From Panagrolaimus kolymaensis (taxonomy: Eukaryota; Nematoda; Chromadorea; Rhabditida; Panagrolaimidae), in the NCBI GenBank assembly GCA_028622995.1, contig JAJQJQ010000022.1:310001-374000 (forward strand): 64,000 nucleotides of DNA. The letters are read 5' to 3'. Position 1 is the first letter of the stretch. Every line of letters starts with the position of its first letter. The translations under genes were made by a program, and so were the position numbers. Shown here piece after piece: positions 1 through 11,460 of this stretch. The notes beneath the pieces were generated by a model, which searched no databases, was not told the DNA's origin, and saw only the letters and a program-made list of their open reading frames with translations.

Positions 1-1651
1 TATTTACAAAAGCTTCAAATCATTATTGCTTCAACCGAAACTCAAACAATCAATGATTATTTAATGTGGAAATTAGTTTCATCATTTGATTCATATTTGC
101 CTCAACGATATCGAATTCCACATGAAAATCTTAATTCAGTATTAAAAGGACAAACAATAAAGCCGCTTTGGGAAGAATGCATTAATGAAGTAATTGAGCG
201 ATTACCCATTCCCATGATAACCATTTACAATCAGTTATTTAATAATGGCGGATATAGCAAAATTGAGAAAAAAGAAATCGATATAATTATTGGAGATTTA
301 AAAGAAGCTTTAAATCAAATTATTTTAAATATTGATTGGATGGATGAATCCACGCGAGGTTCAGCAGTGGAAAAATTAAAAAAACTTAAAATTAATTTTA
401 ATATCCTCAAAAATTTTCAATCTTCCACAATTGAAAATGAAATTATGCATCAATTTAATGGGCTTAAATTAATTGGAAATACATATTTTGAAAACACCAT
501 TTCCATTCGAAAACTTCAAATTAAAAATGATTTCAAAAAATTAAATTCATCCAATTTTATTAATAATTTTTCTTCCCTGACTTTTGAAGCCTTTATTGAT
601 TTAATTCCATTTAATTTATATGCGAATAATGAAATAATCCTTCCAACAAGTTTATTGCAATTTCCTTTTTATGTTTTAAATGCTCCAAATTCAATTAATT
701 ATGGTTCAATTGGAGCAATAATATCTCGAGAAATTACTCACAATTTTGATGATTATGGTGGAAATTTTGATGAAAATGGTTTAAGAAAAAATTGGTGGAA
801 AGAAGATACAGTAAAATTTTTTGATTCTAAAAAGCAATGCTTTATTGCACAATATGATAATAAAGCTGATTCAATCAGTGGTAAAAAGGTTAGTTTAAGC
901 ATACTTCTTGTCATATCCCTTTAATAAATAAGTCGAAACAAAAAAAGTCATGCAAAGGGTAAAAAAGAAGCAGCAAGCATGAGCATGAGTTCCATCTAGA
1001 GATTACCTCTTTACAAACTCTTTACATATTTGAAGCAAAAAAAAATAAACAAATCCATTTGCTTGAAATGATAAAAAGTTAACCGTTAGTATCTTTCAAA
1101 AATAAACCATAATCCTTTTCATTAGCTTTGAAAACTTTGAAGTTCGATAGATAGTTTATTTAAAGCCAAACACGTAATAAGAATTATCCATCTCTTTCCA
1201 TAAGTGCCTATTAAAGATTTGAAAAGCAACAACATCCTTTATTTTTTTAGTTGGATGGTAAACGAACATTAAGAGAAAATATTGCGGATAATGGCGCCCT
1301 TCGATCTGCATATGCAGCATATAATTTGCGTTTGGCTCATCAACCTGATACTCTCAAACTTCCTGCATTATCGAATTACACCGATCATCAACTTTATTTC
1401 ATCGCATATGCAAATGTAATAAATACAATTTTTTGTTTCCATAAATAAATCTTATCTTGCTCATTCATTTTCAGACATATTGTGAATCAGTTAAAGTTAA
1501 TTCAGCTCAACAATTATTAGATACAGAAAAAACTTCACCTGGTTTATTTCGAGTTAATGTACCATTACAAAATTTTCCAGCATTTGCTCAAGCATTTAAT
1601 TGTCCAATTGGAAGTGGAATGAATCCATATGAAAAATGCAGGATATGGTAA
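1..1651 (+). CDS. Neprilysin-family (M13) protein, 3' part, probably catalytically inactive
   Basis: The frame is open from base 1, so the 5' end lies outside the window. Exons are 1-888, 1251-1415 and 1475-1651 (stop 1649-1651), all phase 0. The C-terminal M13 domain is clear: INYGSIGAIISREITHNFDD, then RENIADNGA (third zinc ligand Glu plus Asp), and the family's terminal CRIW. M13 enzymes are zinc endopeptidases, usually type II membrane or secreted, that cleave small peptides. Here the HExxH zinc motif reads REITH: the first zinc-binding His is Arg (codon 727-729). The His of the usual VHSPGNFR segment is Thr (KTSPGLFR, codon 1532-1534), and the substrate-binding NAYY segment reads NLYA. 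The frame and splice sites are intact, so this looks like a maintained pseudoenzyme or a young decaying copy, not an obvious pseudogene. Nematodes carry many nep paralogues; no individual symbol is justified. Confidence 0.9.
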
Positions 1652-1888
1652 TAATATTCAATCAAGGCTTATTAGTATGTATGTTATATGTAAATCGAGT
1701 TTCTCTCTCTCAAATATTTCGGGTACAGAAGCTGCTGCATTGAAAGCAGAAAACGACAAAAAAAGAAGAAGAAAAGTTATTCATAATTATAAAAATTTTA
1801 TTGAAAATTGCTCAAACAAAAGTAAATTAATACAAAACAAAAATGTAAAACAAAAACAATGATAACAAAGTGAGAAATAATATTTCTT

Positions 1889-2776
1889 CTAATCTTCCTT
1901 CCTGAGATGAAGAACGAGCCTTGAGACTTCTGACAATCCATTGTCGTAATCCTTTGCTTCTCTGTGATAGAACCTGAAAAAAAAATAATTAAGAACGAAG
2001 CAAATCAAAACGCTGATATAAAAACAGATATCAAACTGTAAATAATAAAAAGCTTACATGCTTGGAACAAACTTCGTTTCGTATCCATTATGTCTGGTAA
2101 TAAAGATTTCAGGAGCAATCACCGCAGGATGAGCAGTGAAAGCAATTTTACCACGAATCATAGCAGCTTTGGTAGGACATCTTGATGATTTTGAAGTTCG
2201 ACCAGTTTGAGGAGTTCGAGATCGCCGGTTGTTATTTTGTTGAGATGATCGAGATCGAGATCGACGATTGTCACCATGAGTTGGTCGAGATCGAGATCGA
2301 CGATTGTCTGGTTGAGGAGTGCGTCCTTGATAATGACGATTGTTAGCATCAGAAGTACGATGTTCATAATTATCATAGGCTGGTGAGCGATCACGAGAGC
2401 GACGATTTTCATGTGCTGGAGATTCAGTTCGACGACGGACATACTTGGGAACAGGAGACCGATATCGTTGAAAGCTTGATTGAGACATTCGATCAGGAGA
2501 ACGACGATCATCACGAGGAGGAACAGGAGATGGTTGACGATAATCACGATGAGGAACAGGAGATGGTTGACGATAATGAGATGGTCCGGAATCCAAACGA
2601 GCTTCTGAAGATCGAGAACGAGATCGGTGATTGTCTATTTGAGGAGTATGTCCAAAAGAATGATAGTTGTTAGCATGTGGAGCACGTTGTTGATAATTGT
2701 CGTCAAATCCAGATGAGAGACGATGTTGGGGTACATGTTCCCTTGGAGTACCATATGGGCGAAAACCAGAACGCAT
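1889..2776 (-). CDS. Arg/Ser-rich protein with a conserved-looking C-terminus
   Basis: Two exons, 2776-2058 and 1973-1889, give 267 residues. Residues ~45-185 are rich in RS/SR dipeptides, with repeats of the type NRRSRSR and YRQPSPVPxRD, as in RS domains that bind splicing factors and are phosphorylated by SR kinases. The last ~75 residues are not repetitive (IRGKIAFTAHPAV, ETKFVPSM, FYHREAKDYDNG) and look like a small folded segment that I do not recognise. No RRM is visible, so it is not a canonical SR protein. A nuclear RNA-related role is inferred from composition only. The repetitive RS codons leave long open frames on the opposite strand; these are shadows. Divergent from the four-TM gene across ~400 bp. 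Confidence 0.75.
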
Positions 2777-3173
2777 ATTTGAAGCACTTTAAATTTTCGC
2801 AAAAAGGTTTTTGATTTTTTGAAGAAAGAAAACTTTTTGTTGAACCAAAAATGGATTTCATTTTATGAATAAAAATTGCGATTCCTAAAAATGATACTGT
2901 ATGAAGTTTTTTCGCTATGAGAATGGCTTTGCAATTTGAAATTTTTATTTAAAGTTTAGGCTTTCAATCAAACTTTTTACTAACAAAATGAATTACATTA
3001 TTACAACTCTCATACATGTTTTTAGCTGGCTATGTATGTAAAATGAATATCCATCAACAGCAGCACATTTATGTAAATTTCTAGAAATAAACTTTTCAAA
3101 AAAAAGGTGATTTTGTTTTCACTTTTTGATTTTGTTGTCATCACTCAATCATCATTCAAAAACAAGTTTTCAA
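2777..3173. other. Intergenic, divergent promoter region
   Basis: 397 bp of AT-rich DNA between two divergently transcribed genes. Likely to hold both promoters; I see no TATA box or other recognisable element. Confidence 0.5.
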
Positions 3174-4087
3174 ATGTCCAAAGTGTTATCAGTGAATCAA
3201 AATCCAATCTCAAATAAAGCATCAACAATAAATCCTGCTCCACCATTACCATTAGCTGTATCTCAAGAAGGTTTAAATGATCTTAGTAAAGAAACCGCAT
3301 TAATTCATGCATCTGAAGAACGAGCAGCAAATGATGTTAATAGCAATTTTGGTGAAAATTATGATTTCTTTTGGTGCTTAACATTATCTCTTCAAATAAG
3401 TTTTACAACATTTTTTGGAAGCTTTATTTTTTGATTTAATTTTACATTCTTCCTTTTTTTTTTAGACAGTTACAACACATTTCTCCATATTCGTGCTATT
3501 TTATGATGCTTTCAATATTTGTATTTCATTTCGTGATGATTATTTACAATATAATGCTTTATTTGGTTTTACAATTTTGGGATCAATTGCTTTAATATTT
3601 GCTGTAAATCATGATACATACTATAATTTAGCTTTTCTTATTGCTTATATCACTTCTGTAAGTTATTGCTTTATTGTTTTGAGTAAGGAAAGTTTCTTAG
3701 TTGATAACTGCTTTAGTTCCTCCATCTTTCATGCATTGTTGATCTTCTTCGTTTCAGGTCCTTCGACTTGTTATAAATGGTGTTCTCATTGGAATTTATT
3801 ATCTTAAAGTGGCGGAAATGGAAGAGAAGAATGATAAGTATGAAAGTTTTGTTAATGAAATAAAAAAGAATGAAACTGCAAAATTTGAAGTCAACACGAA
3901 ACGTGATCGAAGCCTTTTCCGAACAAGATGGACTTTTGGTGTTCTTGGAGCAATATGTATTATTATGATTTTGATTCAAATTTGGGGCCTTGTTGTTTCA
4001 ATTCCACGTTCGCATTCATGGTTAAAAAGAAAAACAACACCTCAACTTCCTACTCCACTACAACAACCGCTATCAAGACAAGTTTAA
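3174..4087 (+). CDS. Four-transmembrane protein, unknown family
   Basis: Exons 3174-3399, 3470-3657 and 3758-4087 give 247 residues. The start is the ATG of MSKVLSVNQNP; the frame extends upstream but without another ATG. A Pro/Ser-rich N-terminal region (~65 residues) is followed by four hydrophobic segments: WCLTLSLQIITTHFSIFVLF, FGFTILGSIALIFAV, YNLAFLIAYITSVLRLVI, and after a charged loop (KVAEMEEKNDKYESFV) a final FGVLGAICIIMILIQIWGL. The tail is Pro/Gln-rich. The first acceptor is inferred by phase: it must be the second AG of TTTAGACAG. I do not recognise the family. Its 3' end is convergent with the oligoribonuclease gene, and AATAAA at 4129-4137 lies in the 97-bp gap. Confidence 0.75.
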
Positions 4088-4184
4088 TCTAATTTTAACA
4101 TGTTTTTATTGTACGTTTATTAACATAGAATAAATAAAATCAACAACAAAATTTAAAAAAAAAACAAGATAATAATAACGAAGT

Positions 4185-5036
4185 TTAGGCAGTTTCTTGT
4201 TGCTTTCCTTCAGTTTCTTTTGGAGCTTCTTTTTCAGTACCAGGAAGTGGAATGAAGACCGTTCGTTGATAATGCCGAAGTTCTTCAATGGATTCAAAGA
4301 TATCATCGATTGCACGATGGCACAATTTCTTTGCTGGGGCTTTACCAAATTGTTCAGGATACCAACGACGAATAAGTTCTTTGATGGTGGAAACGTCAAC
4401 AGTCCGATAGTGGAAGTGTTCAGCAACCTTCGGCATTTCTTTTCGGATGAAAGTACGATCCATGTTAACCTAAAAAAAGATACTTTAAGTTACGATAAAG
4501 ATAATTTTAAAGAAACTTACCGAATTTCCAGCTAATGCACAACTAAAAGGTTCAGTGTGCTTTTCAAGAAATTTGAGTAACATTTCTTCAGCTTCAGCAG
4601 TGGAAATTTGACTTTCTTCGATCTTCTTGGTCAAGCCATTCTTCTTGAAAGTTTGCTTACACCACTTTGACATATCATTCATAACTTCAGGTGACTGCTT
4701 GATGATGACAGGATCAAAGGTAGCGATAGGCTGAAAGTTAACAGAATCATTAAAAATCGCATAAATTAAAAAACATACAGTAAGGTCACCTTCGGTGATA
4801 ACAGCAGCGATTTCACAGATACGATTGATTTCAGGATCCAAACCGGTCATTTCACAATCAATCCAAATAAGCTTGGTTGAAAGTTCAGGATAACCAGTAC
4901 CTTTCTCTTTCTTAGCTGGAGGTTCAGATGTTGCTGGATTAACGTTGGTTTGAGGATCTTGAGGTACAGTTGACGACATGATTCTGATTGAATGAGATAT
5001 TTTTGAGAAGATTCTTTGATTAAACCTTGAAAGCAT
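4185..5036 (-). CDS. rexo-2: Oligoribonuclease (REXO2 family, DEDDh 3'-5' exonuclease)
   Basis: Exons 5036-4779, 4730-4521 and 4469-4185 give 250 residues. The enzyme degrades RNA oligomers of 2-5 nt to mononucleotides in mitochondria and cytosol. DEDDh motifs are all present: Exo I WIDCEMTGLD, Exo II GNSVNMDRTF, and Exo III with the catalytic His at YRTVDVSTIKEL...CHRAIDD. The first ATG adds a basic, Asp/Glu-free leader (MLSRFNQRIFSKISHSIRI) that looks like a mitochondrial targeting peptide. A second ATG at 4979 (MSSTVPQD) would give a cytosolic form, as known for human REXO2. The 3' end is convergent with the four-TM gene; the MADF gene lies 366 bp upstream on the same strand, so co-transcription is possible. 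Confidence 0.95.
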
Positions 5037-5402
5037 ACAAGGTTTGACGAGGTTTTTAGTTGAGTGAAGCTGTTGAAAAATCTAAAAAATTACGGCAGTT
5101 AGAAAAGGGATTTGTTTGAAAAAATATTAAAGGAGGAACAAGCGAATTATATATCAAAACAGAGTTAGAGAGTGCAATGAACGAATAAAGCTTGAATGAA
5201 TGGAAAAATTTTTAGGCGAGCAAAAACAGTTAAAATCTTCACTTTGAGAGTTGGTGGATGTTTGAATACATGCACAAAAGCGTTGAAAAGAAAAACAAAG
5301 ATATCAAAAAGTTGTTCAAAACAAATTTGAGGAGATCGATAAACATTAAAAAATAAAACTCTTTATTAAAAATTTTAATTTACTGTACATTTTACAAAAT
5401 TA
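5037..5402. other. Intergenic between two minus-strand genes
   Basis: 366 bp. The side next to the MADF gene carries TTTATT (minus-strand AATAAA) near 5361. The remainder is the rexo-2 5' region. No other feature seen. Confidence 0.5.
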
Positions 5403-7159
5403 TTATTTAACATATAAAATACTTTTATCTTTAAATACATCCTTTCCTTGTGCTTCAACAGCTTCACGAATATTTTCAGGTAAATTATTGAGATCGGTAT
5501 TTTTTGTAATTGCATAAACAAAATTCCTTGAAGAAGTAGTTGCTGATGATGATGTTGATGGAGTAAGAGAAGAAGGGCTTATAATAATTTCTCTTGGAAA
5601 ATTCACACCACTACCAATGCTTCTTCCATCAACAATAGCATCAAAGGTTTCATGATGATGATCATCGTCATCACCAGGATGAAATTCAAAATGAGAAATA
5701 TCTGATGCAATAATAAATTGTTCATTTATTTCCGGATTATTTATTGCACTTTCTTCAATGTAATATGCAACTTCGGGTTGTAAAGTTAATGGAATGTTAT
5801 TGGATGAACCTGTGGCAGTGGTGGTTGTAAGGATGATGGATGTTTGAGGTTGATTAGAATGACCATAAATAACCATTGGTGGTTCAGAAAAATCAGAATA
5901 CGAAGAAGATATTGATTGAGAAGGTAATCGTTGTTCGGCTCGAGTAACAACTTGTGGCAAAAGTTTTGGCATTTTTGTTTCACGCTTTACAGGCTTTAAA
6001 ATTTTTATTTCTGCTGTCTAAAAAAACCAAAAATGATGAAACGTTTGAAACTAATTATAATATCTTTTCCACAAACCTTTCTTCCATTCCCAAAAATAGG
6101 TTTAGCTTCTTCTTCATCAACAACATTTTTTGGTAGTTGTTGTTCTTCCAGAATTACTTCAAAATCTTCCAAAGGTCGTGGCTCTTCAATAAAAGGTTCC
6201 ATCCATTCCATATCAGAAAGGAATCCCCATTTACAAGAACTTTTACTTCTTCCATTCAATCTCAATTTTCGAGTTTCACGAACATATCTATCTCGAAGCT
6301 TCTTCCATTGTTTATATATATCATTGTGATTTCCTTCAAAGCCTAATTCATCCGCGATTTTATTCCAAATTTGGCATTTATAAGTATATTTACGGTAATG
6401 AGCATTTGATGTATCGTAAAAGCAAGGATTTTCATGCACGAGCTGAATTAATCGTTGATAAAAATTTGGATTCTTAGTTTTTAATAAGTTTGCTGATTTC
6501 TAAAATAACTAAGGCATAAAGTTGGTAAATGAGTAAGTATCAGGGTTCGAGTATACTTTATTTTTTGTCTCATATCTCGCTAGTAATGAAAAAGTTTAGT
6601 TGAGAATATCTTGGCCTCCTTTTAAAAAATGGTATCACATTGTTTTAATTTGTATTCGATGAAAGCTTACAGTTTGCTGGTTTTTTGAATCCTTTCCATT
6701 CCAAGTTGATCGATCAATGATATGAGGATCCAAAAAGCTCAAGGCGGAAATAAATTGAAATTTGGTTGGCTTGTTTGCAGCTATCTTTCTTTTAGCTTTT
6801 GTGTAACGATCACGAATAATTTTCCAGTGATCGGCGAGTTCTTGAGTTTCGCCTAAAAAACAAACATTTTATGGTTAAAAAAATAAATGCAAAAACATAC
6901 CCAAATATCCAACTTTATTCTTAACATAATTCCATGCATCTAACTTCTTTTCTGCATTTCGATATTGCTTATGAGAATGATCATAAAGGATTTTAACCCT
7001 TTGAACCCATGAAATAAGTTGAGAAGTAAATGCTTCACTTTTTTCTTGTTGTAAAGTTTCTTCACTTTTAATTCCTCCTCCTTCAAAGCTTAAATCATCA
7101 TTATTAGGTGTTGATGATTGAGGAATCGGTGAAAAGCTTAATTCAGAACTTTCACTCAT
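5403..7159 (-). CDS. Double-MADF-domain putative transcription factor
   Basis: Exons 7159-6901, 6852-6671, 6499-6077 and 6017-5403 give 492 residues. Two MADF (Myb/SANT-like in ADF-1) domains are visible. The first, ~res 55-125, runs from WVQRVKILYDHSHKQYRN to ADHWKIIRDRYTKAKRK. The second, ~res 160-245, runs from FYQRLIQLVHENPCFYD to IYKQWKKLRDRYVRETRK. MADF domains bind DNA in metazoan transcription factors. The last ~200 residues are Ser/Thr-rich and low in complexity, with an acidic-His run (DDDDHHHE), and lack the BESS motif that often accompanies MADF. C. elegans has several madf genes; I cannot say which is the orthologue. Divergent from Kae1 across 351 bp. Confidence 0.9.
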
Positions 7160-7510
7160 TGAACATCAAATATATGTACATACATAACATAAAATTTACA
7201 AGTAGCTATGAATCGAGAATACTTTGTAAAACATACAAGTAAATTGGGTATATGTTGGAATTTGTAACTGTCGAAAATAAGGTTGATCAGAATAAAAAAA
7301 AAAGCTTCAATGAAAGATAACAGCTATTTTTTGAAGCAGCTATGTCGAACATTCTTTATTTTTATTTTTGCTTTCACATTGCTTGCTTTTTCCATGCAAG
7401 ATTTTCTTTGGCTCATTTCCAACTAAAAAAATACTGAAGTTTTTTTTCTTTCAAACTTTTCAAAGCTCCAAAATCAGATTCTCAAAATTTGATGATTTCT
7501 CTTCAAAAAA
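7160..7510. other. Intergenic, divergent promoter region
   Basis: 351 bp between the MADF gene (minus) and the Kae1 gene (plus). No recognisable element beyond AT-rich runs. Confidence 0.5.
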
Positions 7511-8717
7511 ATGATGAATGTTCAAAAGATTATTGGAATTGAAGGAAGTGCAAATAAAGTTGGCGTTGGAATTGTCACGGATACTGAACTCATCGCAAAT
7601 ACTCGTGCAACATTTCATGGTGAAGCAGGTGAAGGATTTCGTCCAACTGAAGTTGCACGACATCATCAAAAGGTATTACCTGATTTAATTTCGGATGCAT
7701 TTAAACAAGCTGGAATTAAGGTAAGTTATTACATATTTTTGTTAATTTTTTTCTAATGATGAACTTTTTTTTCTTCAGGATGCTTCAGAAGTAGCTGCAA
7801 TTGCTTATACTCGTGGACCAGGAATGGGTGCTCCTCTTCAAGCTGGTGCTGTGGCTGCTCAAGCTTTAGCTATGACTCTTGGTGTTCCTATGGTACCTGT
7901 TAATCATTGTGTAGCTCATGTGGAAATGGGACGAAGTATTACGAAAACTCATAATCCTGTGGTTTTGTATGTTAGTGGTGGCAATACTCAAGTAAACCTT
8001 TTTCACTTTATTCTCTTTTTAACCCATCTCTTTTTTTCAGATTCTAACTTACGCTCGTAGGAAATATTACATTCTTGGTGAAACTCTTGATATTGCTGTA
8101 GGAAATTGTGTTGATCGACTTGCAAGAGTTCTCAAACTTCCAAATGAACCTTGTCCTGGTTACAGTGTTGAACAAATGGCAAAGAAAGGAGAGAAATTAT
8201 TTCCTTTAAGTTATTCAGTAAAAGGAATGGATATGGCATTTTCTGGAATTTCAACTCAAATTACAAGGCAAGCAAAATCATTAATGAATGGCAAAGATAC
8301 AAAGTACAATGCTGCTGATTTATGTATGTCGTTACAGGCAAGTTTGATATTTTAGGTTAACATTTTTAATGACAAATCATCTTTTAGGAAACAATTTTTG
8401 CTATGCTTATTGAAACAACTGAACGAGCTCTCTCTGTCGCAAATATTTCTGAAGTTCTTATTGTTGGTGGTGTTGGTTGTAATCTCCGTTTACAAGAAAT
8501 GATGAGAATAATGTGTGAAGAACGTGGAGCTCAATTGGGTGCAACTGATTCAAGATATTGTGTGGATAATGGTGCTATGGTTGCTCACACTGCTGCATTG
8601 ATGTACAAACATGGAGTTTTAATAAATCCATACAATGGTGCTGATTACACTCAAAGATATCGTACTGATGATGTTGAAGTTCTATGGAGAAAAGAAGATG
8701 ATTTACCAAATTTGTAA
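7511..8717 (+). CDS. OSGEP: tRNA N6-threonylcarbamoyladenosine synthase catalytic subunit Kae1/OSGEP
   Basis: Exons 7511-7720, 7779-7991, 8041-8337 and 8388-8717 give 349 residues, close to human OSGEP (335). This ASKHA-fold KEOPS subunit transfers threonylcarbamoyl to A37 of ANN-decoding tRNAs. Visible: N-terminal [13 protein letters not shown], metal-binding [46 protein letters not shown], and the C-terminal [10 protein letters not shown]. There is no mitochondrial leader, so it is the cytosolic OSGEP type, not OSGEPL1. Intron 3 starts with GC, not GT (CAG|GCAAGT at 8338); using it gives the expected [12 protein letters not shown] junction. AATAAA lies at 8789. The SDR gene follows 300 bp downstream on the same strand. 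Confidence 0.97.
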
Positions 8718-9017
8718 AAACAATTTTTATGTTTAATTTTGTTGTTGATTTTTTGTTTTTGTTGTTAATTTACGTATTTTTGTTTTATAATAAAGAAAAT
8801 TAGACTATTGTTTTATTTTATGAACTCTTTTGTGATTTGGTTATAGTTTCTTAGAAAGTTTGTGCACAAAATTTGTGCTCATTTGTGTTTCTTCGCAATA
8901 AAATTTATGTTTTCAAAGGCGGAGCATTACGAACTCAAAAGTTTGTAGAAAAAGAGAGGGATTTCTCAAATTTTTTATGCGCAAATTTTTGTTTTGTTAA
9001 ATTTTTTGTTTATTAAA
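8718..9017. other. Intergenic, Kae1 3'UTR and SDR upstream
   Basis: 300 bp. AATAAA at 8789-8794 for Kae1. No clear trans-splice acceptor before the SDR start, so operon membership is unsupported. Confidence 0.5.
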
Positions 9018-11294
9018 ATGATTATTAAAGGAAATGTTATCGTTACTGGTGCTAATCGAGGCATAGGTTTTTCATTTGTAAAATATTTGAGTACTTTAAG
9101 TACAGTGGATAAAGTTTATGCTGGTTGTAGGAATCCAGAAAATACTTCAGTAAGTTAATTTTTATTTGGATTTTAAGGCATTCGACGATGAACAAATTTC
9201 TAATAAGATGTTTGAGCTATGAGCTATATTATCAAGAAAAATCACAATTTTTTTGATTTAATTTTTAGTCCGAATCCATTGAATAATTATTAAAGCTATT
9301 TCTGTGATATCTTTCTTTCGTTTTTTCAACCCCAAAAGAAACTGTATCTTTTGATTTCTGAGTATTAAAATTATTTTCTAATTTCTAAGTTTCTAAAAGC
9401 TTTAATTTTGACCACCTTTTAAAACTCCTAGGCTTGAGTTGTAGTTTGAATGTAGTTTCTGTCGACCGACCTTAAATAACAATGAGATACATTTTTATAT
9501 TTGAAAGATTTTAGGATTTGATAAAACTTCAAAAACATAATTCAAAAGTAAAAATTATTAAACTTGATGTTCAAAATGATTTATGCATTCAATTAGCTGC
9601 CGAACAAATAAATTATGAACTTGATGGAAGTGGAATAAATTGTTTAATAAATAATGCAGGAATTCTTGAAATGGTTAGTTAGTTTCACACTTTTGTTTGT
9701 TTCTGCGAAAATAAAATTGTTAAAAAAGGCGAACTTAGACGCGCGCTTATTGTGTCGTTTTTGGATTTGAAGTTGCATTTGAGCTTATAAAAATTAACTA
9801 AAAAAGCTACCTAAAGCAATCTTTTATCTTCGAATTCTAAAGATTTTTCAATTTTCAGTCAGGATCAGATTTTGAAACACCAAATCGTTCATCATTTTGG
9901 AGGCATTTTGACGTAAACACTATTGGTGCAATTGTAACTACCAGAGTAAGTTTTTTTAAATGAACATATTTACTTTTGACCACAAACTTTTCTTATTCTA
10001 TGTAGTAATAACAATATTGCGCAATAAGCAGCATCAGCAAGGAAAACTAACCGATTCTAGAATTTTTGTAGCTGCTGCATAACAAAACAAAAAGAATGGG
10101 GAGATTACATTTTTTTTTCAACCTCAATTTTATTGTTGCTCGTCACATTTTTTTATTGTTGCACAAACGAAGCACAAAAAAAGAAAGATTTTTTTTAGTA
10201 ATGATGAGCAAATAATACATACATAAACACAACTGCGGCAACAGCATAAAATACAAAATAGTTTTTCACCCTTTTTTATATAAGAGGAAGGGCAAGAGCG
10301 AATATAAAAATGATTGCAATTAAATTAACATGAACTATTGAAACCTACACTTTACCTTTTTCTGATTTAATTTTGTTTGTCATTGAGTCTAACTAACTAA
10401 ATTAGGTCGGACGCGGGTTTGATTTCATAACACTTGATGGCGGTGTTGTTGTTAATTTTGTTTTGTTTGGGTCCGTTTAAACTGCTTTCATTGAATTTAT
10501 ACGAAGAAAAAAAAATGCAACTTTGGAGGGAAAAAGGATGACTTCAAAACCTACGAGGACAAAAGAAATGTTGGTGAGAAGATAGAAAAATGAGTGAGAA
10601 AAAAAAGTATGGTCCTTTATTTCATTCAATCCTTTGCGATACAGAAATTTTGTATGTTAGGTAAAGCAAACATTATTGACCAAAAGTTCAATTTTTTGAT
10701 TTTACGGAAAATTGGAAGTTCGATTTTGTACAACAAAAAAAAATGAAAACAAACAAAAGACGAGAGTGCAAAAATTGAAGGGGATAAAAGCAAAAAAGAA
10801 TTGTTTCTTAGCTTTCGATTCTTTGATATTGCTGCTACCATAAACTCCGCGTTTTAAACCAACTTTTTACAATTTTATTTTTTCCTCGTCTGCTTCTTAT
10901 TAATTTGTTCACCATTTTTAAGCTATTTCTTCAACTTCTTCGAAATGCTGCAACTCCTATGATTCCATCGATAGTTATAAATATTTCATCTGCAGCCGGT
11001 TCAATATCCAAAGTTCAATGCTATCCAGCAGCTTTGCCAACAGGAAATATAGTTTATGGAATGTCTAAAGCCGCATTAAATCACTTTACTGTTAATTTAG
11101 CTTCAATGGAAAAACAAAATCATATTGTTGCTTTTAGTTTAGCTCCAACATGGACTAAAACAAAAATAGGTGGACCTGCAGCAGCGATAACTCCAGATAA
11201 ATGTGCTAAATCCCTTTTGGATGTGATACTTCGTTTAAAAGCTAATGATTCAGGAAATTTTTTTGATTCCGATGGAAATTTATTGCCATTTTAA
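9018..11294 (+). CDS. Short-chain dehydrogenase/reductase (sniffer-like)
   Basis: Exons 9018-9149, 9515-9673, 9859-9945 and 10923-11294 give 249 residues, the normal size for a classical SDR. Rossmann motif TGANRGIG is at the N-terminus, NNAG follows in exon 2, and the catalytic Ser (NISSAAGS) and YGMSK (Tyr/Lys) are in exon 4. The pattern, including SxxxVIN and AALNHFTVNLA, resembles the sniffer/C-factor-like carbonyl reductase group; the substrate cannot be read from sequence. NAD(P)-dependent and probably cytosolic. Intron 3 is unusually long for this window (977 bp) and holds only AT-rich and poly-A/T runs; open frames within it are not supported. Confidence 0.93.
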
Positions 11295-11460
11295 ACTTTT
11301 TTAACGTTTTGTTTTTGTTGTTTTTTTTTTATATTATGATCTCTCGGGGAAGAATAAAATTTGGAATATTTGGGATAAAATTAAATACAAATAATTATGT
11401 AATTTGGTTAATCTTTTTATTTACAAATTTTACTTTAACAAACAAAAAACGAAGGAAAAT

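Noticed and set aside
2383..2673. Plus-strand 96-codon acidic frame over the RS-rich gene
   Set aside because: Antisense of RS codons gives Asp/Glu repeats; the minus-strand splice phase closes in frame, so this is a shadow.
6541..6570. tRNA B-box-like GGGTTCGAGTA in MADF intron 2
   Set aside because: No matching A-box or cloverleaf stems; I found no tRNA anywhere in the window by eye.
9946..10922. A gene nested in the long SDR intron (71-codon minus-strand frame 10626-10841)
   Set aside because: Low-complexity translation with no splice support; the SDR exons close in frame across it.
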